A stretch of 64,000 nt of DNA from Triops longicaudatus (Eukaryota; Arthropoda; Branchiopoda; Notostraca; Triopsidae). How positions within the stretch are numbered: the stretch's first letter is position 1; each line of letters opens with the position of its first letter. Of the stretch, positions 26,548 to 35,100 are shown in pieces. A program made the translations under genes and the position numbers. The notes beneath the pieces are model-generated. The model ran no database searches, was not told the origin of the DNA, and was given only the letters and a program-made list of their open reading frames with translations. The stretch covers positions 1 through 64,000 of the forward strand of contig JAGQDJ010000191.1 of assembly GCA_022885665.1 (NCBI GenBank), read 5' to 3'.

Positions 26548-28029
26548 CACCATAAGTAAGGCGCAAAGGACTCTAAAACGTAAGCAAAAAATCGAAATAA
26601 GTTGCGATAAACTTTGTAAATTTTCGAGGAGCTTAAACTACAAGTCTCTACGAAATTATTTGGATTCAGATTTTAGAGCCGAAAAGGTCGTCCAGAGTTC
26701 TTACATGATTGAATTGGGGAAAATTTTATCACTTGCTGTAGTAAGTTATTCAATAGGCGCATTATTCGATTGAAAGTTCAACGGCCTATATTCTTGTAGA
26801 ACGTTCAGTTTAGATGTCAACGTCAGAATAAATAAACTACTTACAAAGGTAGGTTCTATAACCTGATTTTATAATATGTCAGAAAGAAAGCGTCGGAAGA
26901 TGAAATGCAAAAAAAAAAAGAAAGATTGTAAGATCGTCGCTAAGATGGGCTACTTGAGCGTCGCTTACACGTTTCTTATTACTTTCTCCCGTCCGTTGCG
27001 ATAAGTAGCTACTGAGCGTGTGACGTGACTAGCATGAGTTACGTGAGGTGACAAAGTAATCGCAGCTATAATCTCCCTTTAATTCTTGCCATTCTTTCTC
27101 CTTTAAGTAAGGGCTATTTTGCAAGCATTTTGCACCGCTAAACATGTTCAAGCATGTCAAACATTTCTTAAATACTGATGCTATTATTAGCGTTTCTACT
27201 CAATGGACAAAAATTCTCTAGATTTTGTTTTTTAACTTTTGTTCCATAAATAAATACATGTCAGTAACTTCATCATATACCCGAGTTAGAATTCACTGTA
27301 AACAGGATGTCACGTGACCGCAGTTTTTCACCACGGGAAGTGTTATGTCACTGCGATGTTAGAAATTTAAATTTCGTGAGTTGAACTTTAAAATTAGCGA
27401 ATACGTGTTTCGCAAAACCGACACTTACTATAGTAGAATCTCGTTATAACGAGCCCCTTTTACAATGGACTGTGGGCTATAGGAGTTATGTAAACTTGGA
27501 CAAAAGTCTGGTGTAACGAACTTTAAATACGCGAAAAAGTTTTTTCTGGTGTGGATAAGTTCGTTATAATGAGGTTCAACTGTATTCACAAATGCCTATT
27601 AAATTCTTAGTTCACGGGCTTAAAACTATCAATCTTTAGGTATTATAAATAGACTCAATTTTTATTGTTAGAACATCACAACTTTTGCCCATTCGATACT
27701 AGTGATGAATTGGACGAATTAAGAAGTCCTTTTTTGGAAAGAAATTTAAGTAGCAGAAGTGTGCAATGCTTCTCGGTATTTCTCTCTCGTAACAGATTGA
27801 AGAATTTACCTGTGTACACTTCACCGGGCGAATATTTATCCGGATTGGCAGAGATTTTCAAGCGAAATCCATTATCACCCGGGACTTTAGATGATTGAAC
27901 TCCGTCAATGTGCTGGTGGCACCGGAACCCGGACGAAGCGCCAGTTTTATATTTGCTGCCATGGGCGTCGAGGCACAGTTCCGTTAATAATATCGTCACT
28001 AGGAAAACAGCTCCAGTCCGACCGAGCAT
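16211..28029 (-). CDS. SPON1: Spondin-1-like secreted matrix protein (Reelin, Spondin, TSP1 x3, Kunitz, TSP1)
   Basis: Thirteen minus-strand coding exons join in frame: 28029-27810, 26463-26211, 24856-24712, 24627-24421, 24242-24119, 24052-23922, 21834-21609, 21549-21378, 20954-20735, 20611-20392, 19439-19269, 16990-16818 and 16336-16211, giving about 795 residues (F-spondin is usually about 800). The start ATG at 28029 opens a signal peptide (MLGRTGAVFLVTILLTELCL). An in-frame ATG at 28059 would add ten residues. A Reelin domain occupies about 36-200 and a Spondin_N domain about 195-375 (LHFSDIIGASHS, VWEYGG, LNLYPWDAGTDSG). TSP1 repeats are at about 437-492, 510-560 and 570-630, each with CSVTCGKG or CSVSCGKG. 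A six-cysteine Kunitz domain is at about 641-692, then a last TSP1 (CSVSCGQG). Extracellular, with roles in adhesion and axon guidance in relatives. Confidence 0.93.
16991..19268 (-). other. Spondin intron between the Kunitz exon and the last TSP1 repeat
   Basis: The intron runs from donor GTAAGT after 19269 to acceptor GCTAG before 16990. The acceptor at 16990 was chosen because it is the only one near the exon that keeps phase 1 and opens into the correct TSP1 frame. The intron holds an unexplained plus-strand open frame at 18245-18925, described separately. Confidence 0.6.
18245..18925 (+). CDS. Orphan open reading frame nested antisense in a spondin intron
   Basis: An uninterrupted 226-codon frame begins with ATG at 18245; another in-frame ATG is at 18594. 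I recognise no family. The first 120 residues are rich in Leu, Phe, Pro and Ser. From about residue 117 the sequence looks more helix-forming, with a Lys/Arg cluster (KKKHVGKKLKKKLRQRH) near 158-178, then an acidic Leu-rich stretch (ILATELEDLVAEE) and a Gly/Ser-rich end. It lies on the strand opposite to spondin transcription. Nothing shows that it is expressed. The open minus-strand frame at 18633-18283 shows that this stretch is simply poor in stop codons, so chance is a serious alternative. Confidence 0.2.
   Translation: MHSSIKYRLQIKFYFAFLKFMPKTTTNILLLLFSFRRNLKPNFPPLLSLQTQKFPPLLFLSRPLVKKGPLNTRSINLSRVLVSFCIFFSTLKLLSPESRKVPNTSARTPIATFPTFMREILQPEHGAAANLRLQAQACRKTYKLFVRAILATIEEHYVRAGKKKHVGKKLKKKLRQRHRAKYEDRKVVILLILATELEDLVAEEVVNSGGPGQESYRGPSRGSGKL
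21835..23921 (-). other. Spondin intron carrying retrotransposon copy B
   Basis: The intron separates the end of the Spondin domain exon (23922) from the linker exon (21834), with both junctions in phase 0. It contains the truncated retrotransposon at 23002-23459. Apart from that I see only AT-rich sequence, including a run of T then A at about 21926-21950. Confidence 0.6.
23002..23459 (-). mobile_element. 5'-truncated non-LTR retrotransposon copy B
   Basis: This repeats 1-450 of the window at roughly 97 percent identity by eye, in the same orientation. It encodes the end of the element, from the region after RNase H through the Cys-Cys-His-Cys knuckle to a TAA stop (23002-23004). Homology to copy A ends abruptly at 23459, typical of abortive target-primed reverse transcription. 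A TGG-to-TGA change near 23336 creates a nonsense codon, and a 3-base deletion near 23051 removes one residue, so the copy is dead. I could not identify a clear target-site duplication. It sits in sense orientation inside a spondin intron. Confidence 0.85.
24857..26210 (-). other. Spondin intron 2, no exon beyond the annotated ones
   Basis: The intron joins the two Reelin-domain exons in phase 2 and contains MITE copy 1. A minus-strand open stretch at 25906-25634 has an acceptor-like TATAG but cannot be spliced in without a stop, so it is not included in the gene. Confidence 0.55.
24931..25218. mobile_element. Short TA-flanked inverted-repeat element (pogo/Tigger-like MITE), copy 1
   Basis: The left end TACAGTGGAAGCCGCTTAAT at 24931 matches the reverse complement of the right end at 25218 (TACAGTGAAATCCAATTAAT) in about 18 of the first 22 bases. 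Both ends carry TA, the target site of the Tc1/mariner/pogo superfamily. At 288 bases it has no coding capacity. It lies in the spondin intron upstream of the 24856 exon. The pogo/Tigger label is inferred from the CAGTGGAA-type terminus. Confidence 0.65.
26481..26547. repeat. (ATT)n trinucleotide microsatellite
   Basis: About 22 uninterrupted ATT/TTA units. It lies 16 bases upstream of the spondin exon 2 acceptor (CAG ending at 26464 on the minus strand), where the branch point would normally lie. In the transcript it reads as AAU repeats. Confidence 0.97.
27431..27582. mobile_element. Short TA-flanked inverted-repeat element (pogo-like MITE), copy 2
   Basis: The left end TAGTAGAATCTCGTTATAAC and the reverse complement of the right end (CAGTTGAACCTCATTATAAC) match imperfectly but clearly, with TA dinucleotides flanking both sides (27429-27430 and 27583-27584). 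The element is 152 bases and non-coding, inside spondin intron 1. The CTCGTTATAACGA terminus is typical of pogo/Tigger-derived small elements. Confidence 0.6.
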
Positions 28030-28059
28030 TCTTGACTTGGGGCTGGTCAAAATATCCAA

Positions 28060-29152
28060 AAAATAGTCCCCGTTTCATTCGACAAAGCTGTATTGTCCCT
28101 TGATCTCTTGCGAGGGAAAATCAAGGTTGCGTTATGCAACTCGCCCAAGAGTTGCAAAATGCTTCCTACGACTTCGCTTATGTTTGATAACGTATATTAT
28201 GAAGTTAAAACTCTCAAAAACATTGATTTTGCTCCCTTTTTTTCATTGTTTCGTTTTCGGGGAAATCAGATTAAAGGAAGCTTTACAAGTATTCCCCGTA
28301 AGTACGCAGTGTTATTTCAGACTTACCTCTTGTGCGTGGTGGAATGTTAGAACTTCTCGTTTGCGCTTTTAAATGAAATATAACTGGGCAATACTCGATT
28401 TGACACTGAATCAAAACATAAAAGGAAGCACTCCGTTCAAGGAGTCTCGTCCAAGTGCCGAAATCAAAGCACTGTGCTTAGCTTTCACTGTGAATGTTTT
28501 ACGTCTTCTAACGAGTGAAGTGGTAACACGAATGATGGAGTTGGGTCTTGTCATCTGGTGCTTAACCTGTCGTTTCTTGGGTTCTTTCGACCTTCCCTTC
28601 GATGCTTCTCGCCGAGCGGACGAGTTTGCGTTATTAAGGTTTCTTTCTGCTCGCTTTTCATCGCCCCCTATCTCCCCCCTCGGTAATACCTTTCCTCGCG
28701 TAAAGCAGGAATCGAACGTTTTCTCCCTTGTTACATTGTTATTGCTGAAATATTCAGGAAAAATAGGGGAAAGTTAAAAGTTGGGTGATGTGATTTCAAT
28801 CCAGCTTCCCTTTTTAAAGCGTTTTCGTTCTGGAATCATCTCAAGCATCTGTTTTGCCTTTCCTCCCTCTAACTCCTGCCTTATGTGGGCTTGAAAAGAG
28901 ATGGGAGGTTTGAATTACCGACCTCTGGCCTGGTGGAGATTCGAGTGATAATCTGGACGGGTTCGACTTTTTCGTGTGCGTGGCTAGACAGACAAGAAAA
29001 CCCTGATAAGCTTATGACGAGCTTCTTATAAGGAATGATAGTCGAGTATCTTAGCACAAATGGGGCAAATTCGCTTGGAATAACATCTTTTCGCCTTTTG
29101 GTTTCTTTTCTCTTTTAATTCTAACAGCCCGGTGTGAAAGTTGGCGTAAGCC
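28060..29152. other. Divergent intergenic region shared by spondin and the membrane-protein gene
   Basis: The two genes start about 1.1 kb apart on opposite strands, so both promoters should lie here. Two perfect inverted repeats occur at 28098-28126 and 28135-28156. A pyrimidine-rich tract ending TAACAG at about 29103-29127, just before the downstream ATG, could be a 5' UTR splice acceptor. A plus-strand open frame at 28373-28777 has no recognisable domain. Confidence 0.5.
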
Positions 29153-31524
29153 ATGGAAGATTACGAAGCGAGGAATTTGACGGCCTTGCCTGGCTTTGCG
29201 GAAGAAATTGAGGAACTGAAATTTAAAAACGTAAGTATTCTTATTTTATCTTGAAAAAGTTTTCTTAGCGAAATATTCAAAAATATTTGTTTGTTGTTTC
29301 GATGAAGCTGCAAAAAAAAACTAATTGGTTCGTTTTTTTCTAGTGGCTCGATTGGTTCATCAAAATCAGAGATCCTCGCGATGCCTGGGCGGCTCAGCCT
29401 ACGTACCTGATTGCGGAATTGGGATTCTTGACCATCGGATTACTCACGTTTTTACATTGTAGGTTTTTACTTCACTCTCTTACTTTGAAGTTAAAGTTTT
29501 TTTTCTTTATAGCGAGACGAGTCGGAGGGAGATTCAAGTATTTGTGGTATACGACCATTTTGCACGGATTGGTAGTGGAATGTGCCGCTTATTGGCTTCC
29601 GGATATTGACAACTTTTGGCATTCCCAGACGACCATTGTTCTCCTAGGACGACGTTTGCCCATCCATATCATGTTTTTGTGTAAGTAGCCAAATATCCTC
29701 TGGAAAATCGCAACAATTCCGCAGTTTAAAGTTCCACAGTTTGACAAAAAATAAATAAATATAAAAATGATTGAATTATCATGAAGATAATATTTTTGCT
29801 TACGTATTCTTAAGGATTACAATTATTGTTAAATTACGAAAAAGAATTGAACGTTTTATTAGTTTAACTATGAAATAAACGGAAGTGAAAAAATAAAAAC
29901 CTAAAAAATATCTTTTAACAAAGAAAGTTTGATACATATTGTCCAATTTAATCTTAGAAAAGGTTCTTTAAGAAGTTAAAACCTATTGACAAGAGTGTAA
30001 GCCCAATAGTAATGCGTTGCTTTATTTGTCTAGATCCAACGTTCATTTATAATGCAAGCGTGGCAGTTTCTCGCCTCCGATTGCCACGCTGGGCCGAACC
30101 ATTTGCCGGTATGTCACCTTCCTGTCACTTTTCTTGGTTTACCGTGACGAAACCGGTGCATTCATTCTTTCCCCCCACTTTTTGGTCTCTGATCTAGTTG
30201 GTTTATCGGTGGTATTGATCGACTTGCCATACGATATCGTCAGTGTCAAGTTTGCACATTGGACCTGGCACGACACGGATCCCAACATCTATGATCGCCA
30301 TTATTGGGTGCCCTGGAACTCGTATTACTTCCACGCCACTTTTGCGGCTAGTTTAACCTTCTGGTTCCACGCGTGGAGAAGAATCATCATTGGAAAATCG
30401 ACGGAAAAATGGCAGGCTGCAAGGTCTCTATTAAATTTGTTTTCAGTTTTAAATAGCTTCTATTTTTTAATTTCTCCTCCTTAAACTTTCTTTCATTTCT
30501 TATTAACAAAATAATCGAAACGTATCACTGTGGTAAGGAAATTTCCAAGTCTTGTTTTTTGCATTTATTCAGCATGAATTTTAACCTAATACTTAGCATA
30601 TAGGCGTTGTTAGTAATAGTTGTTGTTTCAATGTTAGCTTTGATTTGAATTTATCATGGTTGCGGTTTGGTTTCGATGTTATTAAATGTTTTAATTTATT
30701 TCGCAGCGCTGGGAAGGAGTGGTTGTGTTCCGTTTTGGCTGCGTTATGCGGCATGCCGGGGGGCGTTCTTCAATTCATCCCGTTTTATCATCCACTACAT
30801 GATATCGGAGGTGTTCACACGGAGCTCTGTGTCATTATTTTGGCCGTCACTTTCTTCTTGATAGCATGGTCGGCAGATCGAAACCCAGCTATCGGAGCTC
30901 GCAAATCACCAGGTATTTTTCTTATTTTTATTAGCCCTTCGAGGCGTTACCGGTTTCTTCCCTTAGCAGTGCTTTATTTTTTACTTATGAAAAGGATTAT
31001 GGACCCTTTTATAGTAACTATATTTTTTTACGTATTTTAGGTGTCTTGAAAGGCGTTAATGAGATCGTCATCGCCTTGGTCCTTCATTATAGCATTTATA
31101 TGGGAATTGTGTTGTACGGCACGCCGGAAAATGAAGTTTCTATTGGAATTCACGAAAAGATCGGACCTTGTGACACTTATGCGCCGGTTCAAACAGCTTT
31201 CGGCATGGTAATATTCTCGTAAAAAATATTTTGCTACGTACTTGATCGTTTTTCGTGGTGTTTTTATAGACTCTGCAAAAACGGAAATATTTGTGCACTT
31301 CAGACTATGATGAGCAATATTTCGACTTCCACTGTCTGCCGGGTCAGAAGCCTCCTCGAGACGGAATGGAATGGTACACAATTTGTGGCACGCCGTTTCC
31401 CAACAAAGTGGAGTACGTCACAGTCATCGGTGGAATTTGCTGGGCAGCTTTCTTGATCTTTTCCAATATGCTTTTCCGCTCGGGCTCGGAAATTAAAGAG
31501 CAGAAGAAATTGAAGAGTACATGA
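29153..31524 (+). CDS. Multi-pass membrane protein of an uncharacterised (DUF7802-type) animal family
   Basis: Coding exons 29153-29230, 29344-29458, 29513-29680, 30034-30108, 30198-30423, 30707-30912, 31041-31207 and 31270-31524 join in frame to give 429 residues. There is no cleavable signal peptide; the start (MEDYEARNLTALPGF) is probably cytosolic. I estimate six to eight hydrophobic helices (for example about 48-64, 75-92, 146-160, 190-206, 258-272, 292-312 and 397-413). Conserved-looking polar motifs lie between them: HGLVVE, LPDIDNFWH and, most strikingly, WHDTDPNIYDR then YWVPWNSYYFHA. A Cys-containing loop (about 330-395) precedes the last helix. From memory it resembles the DUF7802 family of arthropods, nematodes and flatworms, whose function is unknown. 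The His/Asp/Trp clusters in membrane segments might suggest a lipid-handling or enzymatic role, which is speculation. Confidence 0.85.
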
Positions 31525-31743
31525 GTAATTTGATCGGTACTTGTACAAAAGATACCAAAACCTGTACCTTTCAGACGAAACTAAACTGAACAAATATACG
31601 GTTGAAGACTATTTAACTGTTTCCGTATCTAAAGAAGATTTATTTCAATTAAAAATTAGTTAGCCACACTTGTCTCCTGGCGCTCCTGCAATATATTTCC
31701 TTCAGCACTCGAAAGTAGAGTCAGAAAAGGGGTTCTATGTTAA

Positions 31744-31749
31744 AATAAA
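31744..31749 (+). terminator. Likely polyadenylation signal of the membrane-protein gene
   Basis: AATAAA lies 220 bases downstream of the TGA stop at 31522-31524. Confidence 0.5.
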
Positions 31750-31859
31750 TGCATTACGTATTACAAAACGAATTTTATAGCTTAAGTTTCAGTACAAGAA
31801 GGATAAATAAAATCCAGTTAATTATTTATGGGTTTTTGAAAGCTTGAAACTTGAACCGG

Positions 31860-31865
31860 TTTATT
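31860..31865 (-). terminator. Likely polyadenylation signal of the glycosidase gene
   Basis: TTTATT on the plus strand reads AATAAA on the minus strand, about 265 bases downstream of the glycosidase stop codon (32130-32128). Confidence 0.45.
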
Positions 31866-32127
31866 TCCAACCATCTTGAAATACAACTCGAAATCAAGGC
31901 AATCCTTTTCTCTTCCTTTCGTTGTCCAAAAAGTAAAGATATAAACAATATTATCCAAATATTATTAAACAATAATAGCACTGTCTCTCCAGGAGAAACT
32001 AAAAGAAAAACTTGGAATTTTCTTGGAAATTAACGTTTTCGCCTCTCAAACTTTAACCTTAACCGAAAATCCTCCCAAATTCTTCCTCAGCTATTTTAAT
32101 AACTTTCACTGGCGCTGGCTTATTCAA

Positions 32128-35100
32128 CTATCGCTTCTTCACGACAACTCGGTTTGGGTGGACAAAAGCGTTGTGTGGCTGTAAAACTGGCGCGCGTTGC
32201 GGTGACGCCACAAAGTGTTGTGGCCGCCGGATTTGGGTCTTTTGGAATCCAGGCGCTAGAACAGTGCATTTAACCATGACAACGCCAGTAGGGTTCACAT
32301 CCACTCGAAGCTGTTGTGCAGGTACCAAAACTCCCATATCTTTTCCATCAAACAGCTCCTAAATAAATCAAATCAAGCAATTAAATAAATGATAAAAATA
32401 GTTAAATCAACTATTAGTTAAAATCTCCTAATACAGTAATTGCAAATAACTACTTTTAAAATAATTATTGTTCGATAATTATTTAAAAAACTTACGGTGA
32501 CTTGGTAGCCACTAGGATTGTCCAGGCCCAATTCTTTCAATGCTACCGATACTTCAGACGGCGTTCCATCAGTACGGCGGTTCAAAAACACGATCGCGTA
32601 AGAATATTTGCCTTGCACAATAGGTGTCACTGGTTTCATCCAAATTTCAATACCCGATTCCTGGCATTATAATTACGTTTTATTAAATTTTATATTTAAA
32701 AATTTTTCAGATTTGTTCAACATGCTTATCTTCTAACTACTACAATCTTATTGTTTGAGCTGTATCAATACTTAACCTTCATTTGTTCCAAAAAATTCCA
32801 GAATTTTTCTTGCATTGTTTTCACTTAGTACTTAAATGCTTCCAAACTCGTTACCAAAACCTGACGTAAGATTTGTACCTTGTAGATTCGTCTTCCTTGA
32901 ATGCCTAACGAGTCCTGGTCAATAGCAATAACAGCTTTGTTCAACAAAATAGCTTTCATTTCGGGTCTGATTGTCCTCAAATCGGTCGACATGAGCAAAG
33001 GAGCAGCCAAAATGGACCAGATAGCCATTTGGGATCGGCTCTGTTCATAGCTGAGTCCGAAGTTTCCAATAATCAACTACGGGTACAATAAACAATATTT
33101 AGCGACTTAACTCAAGGTTTATTTTTATTAATTTAAATTTTATAAGTAATTACCATATCAGGATCGTTCCAATGTCCTGGGCCATGGTTGGGTACCAAAG
33201 TGTCTTGATTGTTGCCGTACCAGTCCATGATTCGGGTGACTGATTCCCAGGAATCATCAATATCATCGTAATTTCTCCACAAATTACAAGTTTCTTTAAT
33301 AGCAGTGTAGTTTGGCTACAAAATTCGAACAATATTAACAAAAACTCCACCAGCTCCATTAAAAAAAAAAAAAGACATCAGAGAAATACAGACTTAAAGC
33401 TCAGAATTAAGCGTTTTGAGACAACCCAGCCAAAAGTGTTACCTCCATATCGATTTGATAAGCGGGCCAAGAGCAGGAATAGATCATGGCGCGATTCGTT
33501 TGATTCAGCAAATACCCAAACTCCGGATAACCTAATAAGACCCGTAACCAAGTGCTGAAAATCTTTGGAAAAACATTGCTGTGCGACATTATCAAACTAT
33601 AAGCAGTCTGAGTCATTTTTGTGGAAACTGCGTCGAGCTTAAGTCCATAAACATGCATTTTAGGGGGGAAAAGGTGAAAGAACTCTAATTCACTAAGTGC
33701 CTAGCCTGACCTTCATCTTGGCGTAGGTTTGATAGACAGGCCAGGAACAAGAAAACAGCATATTTCGACCAGTTCTGTTCAACAAACGGCCAAACGAAGT
33801 ATAACCTATGGGACAATGAAATAACGAACGAATATTACGGAAACGCACGAAATCACGAACAGTAACACGAAAGCAACTCGGACGGGGATGACGAAGACGG
33901 AAAAACAAGAACCAAACACGTGTAACGTGCTAACGGCACAAAAATAGGTCAGAAATTCATGCTGGGCACAAACCAGATCTTTCTCATTAAAAGTTAAAAA
34001 GATGAAATCTTGAGTCGTGACACTTTCCAAAGAGTCATGAAGTCAGTGAAGTCATGTTTCTTGTCTAAGATTATGAGAACTCTCATCGTTCTTATGTGTT
34101 TTTGCTTCCTTGAGAATTACCCCGATCCATATCTGAAGGAAATGAGTAGCAGCCATCTAATTTGACATAATCCACTTCCCACTCAGCGAAAGTTTGCGCG
34201 TCGGTTTCCAAATGCCCCAAAATCCCAGGGTAACCTGCACTGTTGGGCAAAAAAATTGATTAAAAATGTAAAAAATTAAAAATAATCCATTTTTTAGCCA
34301 TACCATGTGTAATTGCCATAATCTTCGTATATGCCGAACTTCAAGCCGCGAGCGTGAATCTAAAAAACACGAGACTAGTGAAAGGATCGTAATACATCGC
34401 AAATTAATTGGAAAAATACTCGTTAAGGAACTGACAATGAATCAAAACCATTCAGAGCAGTAAAAAATATTACAGAAACTTTTACAGTTACAAAGTATTA
34501 CTAAAATTTGCTATTTTATTAATTACCGTATCTATTTACTATTTTATTTTCCGCATTTTTAACACTTAATGTTTTTAGGTTTTAAACCTCTTAATTGCTG
34601 CACGTGAAATAATGCGAGTCTATTATCCGTTTTAACCAAAAATTTTCAAAATTTACGCCACCTGCTCACTCTGATACTTGGTATAATACAAACTTTAAAA
34701 GATATTTTACATAGTCAGCTAATCCTTTAATTCCAGAAGGAAACCGGTACGGATCGGGTTGCAATCTTCCATATTCGTCGCGTTCTCGGGCTAACCAACA
34801 ATCGTCCAACGAAATCATCCCGTAGCCGGCATCCAAATAACCTTCAGACACCATCAAATCTGCCATCGTCATAAACAGTCTTTCACTAGAAAATACGAGA
34901 GGAAACGTGTTAATAATAAGTGCCGGAAACTCATGTCTCAGACAAATTAAGTGTCACAAGGTTATGCTCCTTGAAGCAACGCGTTCTCATAAAAATAACT
35001 TTCTCCAACGAATGAAAAAAAATACATTAAAATGATTACAAATCATTAAAAATAATTGGATAATCAAGGTAACAATTTTCTTTCTTTTTAAAGAAAAAAA

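Larger units (their letters stand above)
31525..32127. other. Tail-to-tail interval between the membrane-protein gene and the glycosidase gene
   Basis: The two stop codons face each other across 600 bases. Each gene has an AATAAA in the right orientation (31744-31749 plus; 31860-31865 minus), so the transcripts should end within about 120 bases of each other. Nothing else is recognised here. Confidence 0.6.

Noticed and set aside
26438..26773. Plus-strand frame with a poly-isoleucine run
   Set aside because: This is translation of the (ATT)n microsatellite.
28691..28725. GTTCGATTCC-like word suggesting a tRNA T-arm on the minus strand
   Set aside because: No matching acceptor, D-arm or anticodon arm could be paired around it.
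28373..28777. 134-codon plus-strand frame in the divergent promoter
   Set aside because: No domain, no homologue I recognise and no splice connection to the downstream gene.
33443..33805. Possibility that one of the two homologous glycosidase exons is a dead duplicate
   Set aside because: Both have AG/GT splice sites, identical phases, intact frames, the N-glycosylation sequon and the SCSWP core, so neither looks decayed.
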